Origin: Phycisphaeraceae bacterium
GTDB lineage: Bacteria; Planctomycetota; Phycisphaerae; Phycisphaerales; UBA1924
DNA length: 64,000 nucleotides
Assembly: GCA_019636495.1 (NCBI GenBank)
Contig: JAHBXL010000012.1
Coordinates: 1 to 64,000, forward strand
Direction: 5' to 3'
The notes below the pieces were generated by a model that was not told the origin of the DNA, searched no databases, and worked only from the letters and a program-made list of their open reading frames with translations. Position 1 is the stretch's first letter; each line of letters starts with the position of its first letter. A program made the translations under genes and the position numbers. This document shows, in pieces, positions 57,678-64,000 of this stretch.

Positions 57678-58661
57678 TCAGGCCATCTCGGGGAACATCT
57701 TCTGCACCACGCCGACGAGGTCCTTCACGTGGCTGATCGATTCGTTCATGTACTTCTGCTCGGTTGCATCCATCTTGAAGGAGATGATCTTCTCGATGCC
57801 CTTGCCTCCGAGCACAGCGGGCACGCCGACGAAGTAGCCCTTGCCCTTGGCGCCGGGGGCGACGCCGTACTCGTCTTCGCAATAGGCCGCGGAAGCGATG
57901 ACGCGCTTCTTGTCGCGGACGATGGCCTCGACCATCTCGACGACGCCGGCGCTGGGGGCATACCACGCGCTGGTGCCCATGAGTTTGACGACCTCGCCGC
58001 CGCCGCCCTTGGCGCGCTCGACGCAGGCGTTGATGCGGTCCTCGGAGAGCAGGTCACTGATGGGGATTCCGTTGACGCTGGTGCGCTTGGGCAGCGGCAC
58101 CATGTCGTCGCCGTGTCCGCCGAGCAAGAGGCCCTGGATGTCCTCGACGCTCACACCCAGTTCCCACGCGAGGAAGGTCTTGTATCGCGCGACGTCGAGC
58201 GCGCCGGCCTGGCCCATGACGCGGTGCGCGGGGAATCCGGTGACTTTCCACGCGACGTACACCATGGCGTCGAGCGGGTTGCTCACCACGATCACGATCG
58301 CGTTGGGGGCGTACTCCTTCACGTTCTGCGCGACGTGCTTGACGATGCCGGTGTTGACCGAGATCAGGTCGTCGCGGCTCATGCCCGGCTTGCGAGGCAG
58401 GCCGGCGGTGATCACGACGACGTCTGACCCGGCGATGTCCTTGTAATCAAACGTGCCGGTGAGGTTCGCATCGAAGTTCTCGATCGGGCCGCAGCAGGCC
58501 AGGTCGAGCGCCTTGCCCTTGGGCATATGCAGTTCGGGCTTGTCCTTGTTGGGGATATCGAGCAGGACGACGTCGCCGAGTTCCTTCATCGCGAGGGAGC
58601 GGGCGCACTCGCCGCCGATGTTGCCTGCACCGATGACGCTGATCTTGGCACGCTTGAGCAT
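57678..58661 (-). CDS. mdh: Malate dehydrogenase
   Basis: Interconverts malate and oxaloacetate with NAD in the TCA cycle; 327 residues. ISVIGAGNIGGECARSL (8-24) binds NAD, AGLPRKPGMSRDDL carries the substrate Arg pair, VVSNPLDAMVYVAW the Asn and GQAGALDVARYKTFLA with GGHGDDMVPL the catalytic His/Asp. It is of the LDH-like MDH class. AGGA lies 5 nt before the ATG at 58661. The FKBP fusion begins 36 nt downstream, so cotranscription is possible. Confidence 0.96.
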   Translation of the reverse strand: MLKRAKISVIGAGNIGGECARSLAMKELGDVVLLDIPNKDKPELHMPKGKALDLACCGPIENFDANLTGTFDYKDIAGSDVVVITAGLPRKPGMSRDDLISVNTGIVKHVAQNVKEYAPNAIVIVVSNPLDAMVYVAWKVTGFPAHRVMGQAGALDVARYKTFLAWELGVSVEDIQGLLLGGHGDDMVPLPKRTSVNGIPISDLLSEDRINACVERAKGGGGEVVKLMGTSAWYAPSAGVVEMVEAIVRDKKRVIASAAYCEDEYGVAPGAKGKGYFVGVPAVLGGKGIEKIISFKMDATEQKYMNESISHVKDLVGVVQKMFPEMA

Positions 58662-58850
58662 CTGTTTCCTGCCTTTGGTGAGTCTGTGGTGGGCCGGCAG
58701 GAGGGTGCCGACTCCACTTCGTTTCGTGAGACGACAGCACTTTCCGGACCAATCCCGGAAGTTTGTCACGGGGTCGCCATCGTAGGTCGCATAGCACCAT
58801 GCTTCCGGCCGGAGGGCCCGTGTGGCTCCAGAGTTTGGAATGACGCTTCT

Positions 58851-58872
58851 GCACCGCTCTGGAGAGCGGTGC
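58851..58872. repeat. Palindrome copy 1, GCACCGCTCT family
   Basis: GCACCGCTCT / AGAGCGGTGC, 10-bp perfect stem around GG. A half copy AGAGCGGTGC follows at 58879-58888. Confidence 0.85.
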
Positions 58873-58934
58873 CACCTGAGAGCGGTGCCGCTGGTGGCTC
58901 CGTTCTCCAGACCGGAGCAGAGAAGGCTGCGTGT

Positions 58935-58956
58935 GCACTGCTCTGGAGAGCAGTGC
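58935..58956. repeat. Palindrome copy 2, GCACTGCTCT family
   Basis: GCACTGCTCT / AGAGCAGTGC, 10-bp perfect stem around GG. It differs from copy 1 by a compensatory C-to-T / G-to-A pair, so pairing has been conserved while sequence changed. Confidence 0.85.
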
Positions 58957-58963
58957 CAGCATG

Positions 58964-59776
58964 TCAACCAAACTCGACCGGCACCGGCTTCATGTCGGCG
59001 CGTCCGGGAATGGGCAGAGGCACGGGCGCTTCGCGCCCGCGGAGGATCGCCGCGACCAGTTGCGGCTGCCCCGGCGGGGGCTCGGCGTGCTCGGGGAGGA
59101 CGAGATCGCGCACGACCGCGCCCTTGCCGAAGTCGAACTGGCGGTAGACCTGGCGGAGGCAGGGCGCATTGGAGGGGCCCTCGATCGCTGGTGCGCCCGC
59201 GGCGGTTCGGCCGCGAACGTGATCGAGGAGAAAGGCGGTGATTGCGGCGCAATGAGGTTCTGAGGGGCGTTGCTCGCCGGGGATGCGGGCGAACGCGCAG
59301 GGCGCTCCGGCAAAGAGCACGCCGCCGGGCACGGGGAGGTGGAGATCGCCGTTGAATCCTGCCGCGAGGAGCGCGGCGACGAGGTCGGCGGGGTGATCGC
59401 AGCGGAGTTCGGGCGCGGCGAGTCGCCACTCGACGCCGGGGGAGCGCGCGGCGAGGAGCGCGATGCGGGCATCGTCGATCAGCCGGGAGACTTCAGCGGG
59501 AAGGGGTTCATTGCGCCAGAGCGCGGCGAGCGACTCGGCGCTTTTGCGGATGATGATGTCGGCGCGGTCGAGGCCGAGGGCGCGTTCGCCGGGCGCGGTG
59601 AGTTTGTCGAGATCGGCGAGCGCGAAGGTAACGGCCTGCAGTTCGATGATGGGGATGGTGGCCGCGCGCCAGCGGTCACCATCGGCATCCCGTGGCAGGG
59701 CGCGGCTGGCCTGCGCGAAGGCGGACCACTGCGCCAGGAGCGCGGCCCAGGTGAGTTGATCGGCCGGGGTGGTCAT
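58964..59776 (-). CDS. Protein of unknown function
   Basis: A 270-residue soluble protein, ATG at 59776. It is Ala/Leu/Pro-rich and helical (LTWAALLAQWSAFAQASRAL, ADIIIRKSAESLAALW, AAITAFLLDHVRG) with one possible beta segment (GFNGDLHLPVPGGVLFAG). No motif known to me. Its stop abuts the palindrome at 58956. Divergent from the flavin reductase-like gene. Confidence 0.7.
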   Translation of the reverse strand: MTTPADQLTWAALLAQWSAFAQASRALPRDADGDRWRAATIPIIELQAVTFALADLDKLTAPGERALGLDRADIIIRKSAESLAALWRNEPLPAEVSRLIDDARIALLAARSPGVEWRLAAPELRCDHPADLVAALLAAGFNGDLHLPVPGGVLFAGAPCAFARIPGEQRPSEPHCAAITAFLLDHVRGRTAAGAPAIEGPSNAPCLRQVYRQFDFGKGAVVRDLVLPEHAEPPPGQPQLVAAILRGREAPVPLPIPGRADMKPVPVEFG

Positions 59777-59827
59777 CGGCGAATGCTATCGAAGGCGGTG
59801 CAGCCGCGCGCGCCGTAGCCTTCGCCC

Positions 59828-60493
59828 ATGGAGATTGATGTCACCTCGCTCTCGCAGGCGGACCGCTACAAACTGCTCATCGGCGGGATTGTGCCGCGGC
59901 CAATCGCGTTCGTCTCGACGCTCTCGCCCGATGGCCGGCCCAACCTCGCGCCGTTCTCGTTCTTTGCGGGTGTGTCATCGGAGCCCATGGCACTGCTCTT
60001 CTGCCCGGCGAACAACGAGCGGGGCGAACCGAAGGACACGCTGCGGAACCTGCTCGCGGGCGCGACGGCGGGGGAAACCGAGCACGGCGGGGGCGAGTTC
60101 GTGGTGAACACGGTGAGCGAGTCGTTTGCGCGGCAGATGGCCGCGTGCGCCGAGCCGCTGGCCTATGGCGAGAGCGAGTTTGAGTTGTCGGGGTTGACGA
60201 TGGCGCCCTCGCGCGTGGTGAAGCCGGCGCGGGTGGCGGAGAGCCTGTTGTGCTTTGAGTGCCGCGTGATGAGGGTGCTGCGGCTGGCGCCGGGCGTGCC
60301 GAGCGGGGGGAACATCGTCATCGGCCGGGTGCTTCACGTGCACGCGGCGGATGGACTGGTGAACGAGCGGATGCACGTGGACCCGGCGAGGCTCGCGGCG
60401 ATCGGCCGCATGGGCGGTCTGGGCTATGTGAAAACGGGCGATGCGGCGCAGCGGTTCGAGATGCCGATGGGGCGACAGGCAAAAGAGTCCTGA
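59828..60493 (+). CDS. Flavin reductase-like FMN-binding split-barrel protein
   Basis: A 221-residue protein of the flavin_Reduct fold. RYKLLIGGIVPRPIAFVST (13-31), SPDGRPNLAPFSFFAGVSSEP and NTVSESFARQM, FECRVMRVL and GRVLHVHAADGLV follow the FMN-binding pattern (RPIAFVST binds the phosphate; NLAPFSFF binds the ring). Members reduce flavin or act as partner reductases; the exact partner is unknown. Repeat material follows its stop. Confidence 0.9.
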   Translation: MEIDVTSLSQADRYKLLIGGIVPRPIAFVSTLSPDGRPNLAPFSFFAGVSSEPMALLFCPANNERGEPKDTLRNLLAGATAGETEHGGGEFVVNTVSESFARQMAACAEPLAYGESEFELSGLTMAPSRVVKPARVAESLLCFECRVMRVLRLAPGVPSGGNIVIGRVLHVHAADGLVNERMHVDPARLAAIGRMGGLGYVKTGDAAQRFEMPMGRQAKES

Positions 60494-60842
60494 GAGAAAC
60501 TCACCTCAGAGACGCGCGGGAGCGCAGGGACAACAAAGATGGCCGGAGCCGAGGTTTTCTGATCCTGTTTCTCCGCCGCCTCTGCGCCTCCGCGGTGAAA
60601 TCGAGATCCGATCAAGCGAGATGCGCGGGGCCGGGGAGCCGGCTGGTTGCCGAACTCCTCCGTGACTCTTGCGAGCGTTGTCCGTCGACCAGGTATCCGT
60701 CTCGGCGGCGAAGCGCTCCATCGCTCCGCGTCCGCGGCGGGGTTCCATCCTCGCGCCGACAACTCACCCGGCCCTCGCGCTGCTCTCGCTCTCTCTCCCT
60801 CCCTCCTCCGATCGCGCTGTCATCCGGTTCGGCCGCCGCGGC
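60494..60842. other. Gap with a third 9-nt inverted-arm element
   Basis: From about 60505 CAGAGACGCGCGGGAGCGCAGGG-like units (read in halves: CAGAGACGCG, GGAGCGCAGG) face TCTGCGCCTCCGCGGTGAAA (60580-60600). The rest is Arg-rich non-coding sequence; no gene is visible. Confidence 0.5.
60505..60605. repeat. Inverted-arm element, 9-nt unit type
   Basis: Same unit type (GAGGCGCAG / CTCCGCGG, then GGTGAAA) and inverted layout as the element at 45217-45620. Confidence 0.55.
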
Positions 60843-63800
60843 TCACGAGCAGCCCATCGATGCGCCGCAGTTCAGGCACTTGTAGCACGTCCCGCTCCGC
60901 ACGGTGATCGCCCCGCACGAATCGCACGCCGGCGCATCGGCCTGGGCGTTCTGCATCGCGACGCTGAACGAACTGCTCGACGCCGTCACCGTCGTGCGCG
61001 AGGCGACCCGGCGTGCGACCGCCGCCGCGCCCATCGGCCCGGGCTGGGCGGCCTCGACCACCGTCGTCACCGAGACGGACCGCGACTGCGCGTGAACCTG
61101 CGCGGGCTGTTCGTGATGCCCGTGCATCGTCCCCGCATCGGCGGACGCGGCGGGTTGCGGCGGGGGTTCGGCGTTGTTGCTGGCGTTCCACGGGTGCGTG
61201 TCCTCCTTGACTTCGCGGCGGTCATCATCCATGTGCGCGGACATCCTGCCCGCGCCCATCCTGTGCCCTGCCTCCAGCGGGGCGTCGTCATCATCGGAAT
61301 CGATCAGCAGCGGCGCGGGCTCGGCGCCGCGCTTGGGCGAGTTCTCCTCGCGATAGCCGGGGATGAACTCCATGCCCATCCAACGGAAGATGTAATCGAC
61401 GAGGCTCTTGGCAAACGGAATATCGCGGTTGGTCGTCATGCCCGCGGGCTCGAAGCGCTGGTGCGTGAACTTCCGCACCAGGCTCTCGACCGGCACGCCG
61501 TACTGCAGCGCGACGCTGACCGCCGTGCCCAGCGAGTCCATCAGCCCGCCGATGGTCGAACCTTCCTTGGCCATGGTGATGAACAACTCGCCGGGCTGGC
61601 CGTCTTCATAGAGGCCGACGGTGAGGTAGCCCTCGTGCCCGGCAATGTTGAACTTGTGCGTGATCGAGGCGCGGGTCTCGGGCAGGCGGCGGCGCATCGG
61701 CCGTTCCAGCACGCGGACGACTTCCTTCACCTCGACCAGCGGCTCAGACGGGGGAACTGGGATAGACGGTGCAGGCGTCCCCGCCGCAACTCTCGCACTC
61801 GACGGGACGGACGGGGAGGCCGCGGCGGCTTTTCCCGCTTCGGGCTTCTCCTCTTCCTTCTCGTCGCTGCGCGAGGAGAGGGGCTGGCTGAGTTTGCACC
61901 CATCGCGATAGAGCGCGTTGGCCTTGAGGCCCAGTTCCCACGACAGGCGGTAGCACCGCTTGATGTCGTCGACCGTGGCCTCGTTGGGGAGGTTGATGGT
62001 CTTGCTGATCGCGCCGGAGATGAACGGCTGCGCGGCGGCCATGGCGCGGATGTGCCCCTCGGCCGCGATGAACCGCTGGCCATGCTTGCCGCACTTGTTG
62101 GCGCAATCGAAGACCGGCAGGTGCTCGGGCCGGAGGTGGGCGGCGCCCTCGACGGTGCCCATGCCGCAGATGACATCGCCCAGCGAGGCGACCTGGCCGC
62201 GGCTCAGGCCGAGGCGCGCCAGCAGGTTGAACGACGAGTCCGCCCGGGCCTCCTCGGGATCGACCCCGGCGCGGCGGAGGGCATCATCGCCGAGCGCGAA
62301 CGCGCTGAAGGCGAACGAGAGATCGAACACACCGGGGAGCGACTCCTCGATTTTCTCGAGGTCGCCATCGTTCAGGCCGTGGGCGCGGAGCCAGGACTTG
62401 AAGGTCATTCCTCCGGACACGCCCGGCGCATCGGCCGGCATCGGCGCATCGAGCGTGAGCGTGCCGAGCAGGTGCGCCATGATGGCGCGGATGTGCTCCT
62501 CGGAGTAACCCAGCGCGCGGAGCGCGGGCTCCACCGAGGCGTTGGCGATCTTGAAGTAGCCGCCGCCGGCGAGTTTCTTGAACTTCACCAGGGCGAAGTC
62601 GGGCTCGATGCCGGTGGTGTCACAGTCCATCAGCAGGCCGATGGTGCCGGTGGGCGCGATGACGGTCGTCTGCGCGTTGCGGTAGCCGTGCTTCTCGCCC
62701 AGCGCGAGGGCCTCGTCCCACGCGCGAACGGCATGGTCGAGCAGGTCGTCGGCGTTGGACAGGTTCACGCGGCCGGAGTTGATCACCGTGTGGTCGATCG
62801 GCACCGGCGGGATGCGCAGACCGTCGAAGTTGTCGGCCGTCCGCGGCACGCCGTGGGCCGCGAGGCGGTGGTTGCGGATCACGCGGAGCATGCTTTCGCG
62901 CTCGGGCTCGTAGCCGGGGAAGGGCCCCAGTTTGGCGGCCATGTGCGCGCTCATGCGGTAGGCGCGGCCGGTGAGGATCGCCGTCAGGCAGGCGCACAGC
63001 GCGCGGGCCTCGTCGCTGTCATACGGGATGCCCGCCTGCATCGCCAGTGCGCCGAAGTTGGCATAGCCCAGGCCCAGCGTGCGGTACTTCCACGACAGTT
63101 GCGCCACTTCCTTGCTGGGGTAACTGGCCATCAGCACGCTGATCTCGAGCACGACCGTCCACAGGTCGATGGCATGCTCGTACCGGTCGACATCGAACGC
63201 CCGCGTCGCCGGGTCGTAGAACTTCAGGACGTTCAGTGAGGCCAAGTTACATGCAGTATTATCGAGGAACATATATTCAGAGCACGGGTTACTCGCATTG
63301 ATCCGCCCCGCACCGGGGCAGGTGTGCCACGCATTGATGGTCGAATCGAACTGCACGCCGGGGTCGGCGCAGCGCCACGCGGCGTAGGAGATCTGCTCCC
63401 ACAACTCGCGGGCGTTATACATCTTCGCGGGCTTGCCGGTGGTGCGGCTGAAGGTCTGCCACTGCCCGCTCTCCGAGTCCATCGCGTCGAAGAACTCATC
63501 GCTGATGCGCACCGAGTTGTTGCTGTTCTGCCCGCTGACGGTCGCGTAGGCCTCGCCGTTGAAGTCGTAGTCGAGTTTCAGCCCGAGGCGCTTGGCGGTC
63601 TCGCCGATGGTCTGCGAATCCGCCGCGGCGGCCTTCTTGTCGGCGATGACCTTCAGCCCCTCGACCATCGCCTGGACCTTGATCTCTTCGCGGACCTTCC
63701 AGTTGATGAACTTCTCGATGTCGGGGTGGTCCATGTCGAGGCAGACCATCTTGGCGGCGCGGCGGGTGGTGCCGCCGCTCTTGATCGCGCCCGCAGCGCG

Positions 63801-64000
63801 GTCGCCGATCTTGAGCCAGGACATCAGGCCGCTGGAGCGGCCGCCGCCGGAGAGTTTCTCGTCTTCGCCGCGGAGGCGGGAGAAGTTGGTGCCGGTGCCC
63901 GAGCCATACTTGAAGAGCCGGGCCTCGCGGACCCACAGGTCCATGATGCCGCCCTCGTTGACGAGGTCGTCATCGACGCTCTGGATGAAGCAGGCGTGCG
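60843..64000 (-). CDS. nrdJ: Class II (B12-dependent) ribonucleotide reductase, 5' end outside window
   Basis: Makes deoxyribonucleotides using adenosylcobalamin; 1052 codons are visible and the frame is open at the right edge. From the edge: ACFIQSVDDDLVNEGGIMDLW-type start of the core (first redox Cys in ACFIQSV), KYGSGTGTNFS, KSGGTTRRAAKM, the catalytic NPCSEY (Cys codon 63282-63284) with NTACNLASLN, CDTTGIEPDFAL, and a C-terminal CDSCG...CYKCLNCGASMGC zinc-ribbon-like cluster. A Pro/Ala linker and a TSCPEC-free tail separate the core from it. Between 63230 and 63300 the codons become A/T-ending, unlike the rest. Confidence 0.95.
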   Translation of the reverse strand, partial: HACFIQSVDDDLVNEGGIMDLWVREARLFKYGSGTGTNFSRLRGEDEKLSGGGRSSGLMSWLKIGDRAAGAIKSGGTTRRAAKMVCLDMDHPDIEKFINWKVREEIKVQAMVEGLKVIADKKAAAADSQTIGETAKRLGLKLDYDFNGEAYATVSGQNSNNSVRISDEFFDAMDSESGQWQTFSRTTGKPAKMYNARELWEQISYAAWRCADPGVQFDSTINAWHTCPGAGRINASNPCSEYMFLDNTACNLASLNVLKFYDPATRAFDVDRYEHAIDLWTVVLEISVLMASYPSKEVAQLSWKYRTLGLGYANFGALAMQAGIPYDSDEARALCACLTAILTGRAYRMSAHMAAKLGPFPGYEPERESMLRVIRNHRLAAHGVPRTADNFDGLRIPPVPIDHTVINSGRVNLSNADDLLDHAVRAWDEALALGEKHGYRNAQTTVIAPTGTIGLLMDCDTTGIEPDFALVKFKKLAGGGYFKIANASVEPALRALGYSEEHIRAIMAHLLGTLTLDAPMPADAPGVSGGMTFKSWLRAHGLNDGDLEKIEESLPGVFDLSFAFSAFALGDDALRRAGVDPEEARADSSFNLLARLGLSRGQVASLGDVICGMGTVEGAAHLRPEHLPVFDCANKCGKHGQRFIAAEGHIRAMAAAQPFISGAISKTINLPNEATVDDIKRCYRLSWELGLKANALYRDGCKLSQPLSSRSDEKEEEKPEAGKAAAASPSVPSSARVAAGTPAPSIPVPPSEPLVEVKEVVRVLERPMRRRLPETRASITHKFNIAGHEGYLTVGLYEDGQPGELFITMAKEGSTIGGLMDSLGTAVSVALQYGVPVESLVRKFTHQRFEPAGMTTNRDIPFAKSLVDYIFRWMGMEFIPGYREENSPKRGAEPAPLLIDSDDDDAPLEAGHRMGAGRMSAHMDDDRREVKEDTHPWNASNNAEPPPQPAASADAGTMHGHHEQPAQVHAQSRSVSVTTVVEAAQPGPMGAAAVARRVASRTTVTASSSSFSVAMQNAQADAPACDSCGAITVRSGTCYKCLNCGASMGCS

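Larger units (their letters stand above)
58662..58963. other. Repeat-filled gap upstream of mdh
   Basis: Nearly 300 nt that hold the mdh promoter region and, from 58851, two related palindromes and a half copy. No gene. Confidence 0.5.

Overview
The window comes from a high-GC planctomycete, most likely of the class Phycisphaerae. That assignment is an inference from content: secreted proteins end in degenerate dockerin-like tails (DIFAFL..WFAGC), others end in a VPAPG + hydrophobic + Arg-rich sorting tail (a PEP-CTERM variant), two type II prepilin-like proteins carry the [12 protein letters not shown] leader typical of planctomycetes, and lipid A-type (kdsA) and surface-polysaccharide genes are present. 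Genes are closely packed on both strands in short operons. I found no rRNA, tRNA or CRISPR array.

Layout. 0-3 kb: a secreted giant (P-domain, beta-helix, HYR) that runs off the left edge. 3-6.2 kb: kdsA, a UVR-motif protein and a primary-type sigma factor. 6.2-13.2 kb: an orphan RbsC-like permease, a secreted GH13 amylase and a 1111-residue sugar-dehydrogenase/PKD/Ig/dockerin protein. 13.5-19.5 kb: lepA and a group of secreted proteins, one beta-helix gene interrupted by an in-frame TAA, one ENxGWxN-repeat protein and two VPAPG-tailed proteins. 19.8-32.3 kb: mostly housekeeping (uvrB, dut, a FlaA1/WbpM-type dehydratase, ruvA, mannose-1-phosphate guanylyltransferase, ruvX, a LolA-like protein, a TPR metallopeptidase, an isolated atpG). 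32.3-33.4 kb: a more A/T-rich patch with one acidic membrane protein. 33.4-49.8 kb: two prepilin-like proteins, saccharopine dehydrogenase-like, CPBP protease, Na/Pi transporter, TPR, epimerase, glycosyltransferase, DinB, trypsin-like lipoprotein, lexA. 49.9-64 kb: a KefB-like antiporter, mnmG, a REP-associated-type Y1 transposase, a WcaJ-like sugar transferase, a dnaJ-domain gene coupled to a CpeT-FKBP fusion, mdh, a flavin-reductase-like protein and a class II ribonucleotide reductase cut by the right edge.

How it fits together. DNA maintenance is well represented (uvrB, ruvA, ruvX, lexA, dut, nrdJ). Cell-surface building is the second theme: kdsA, a GDP-mannose step, a 4,6-dehydratase, a polyprenyl-phosphate sugar transferase and a dolichyl-phosphate-mannose-synthase-like GT2. 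The third is a large secretome with at least two C-terminal sorting tails.

Most unusual. Short repeat elements have colonised gaps and, in frame, the conserved genes mnmG (three insertions) and uvrB (one), with a Y1 transposase gene of the REP-associated type beside mnmG. One class has inverted arms built of degenerate 7- or 9-nt tandem units; another consists of compact 8-10 bp palindromes. Other points are the TAA-split beta-helix gene, the CpeT-FKBP fusion and an A/T-wobble patch exactly over the catalytic motif of nrdJ.
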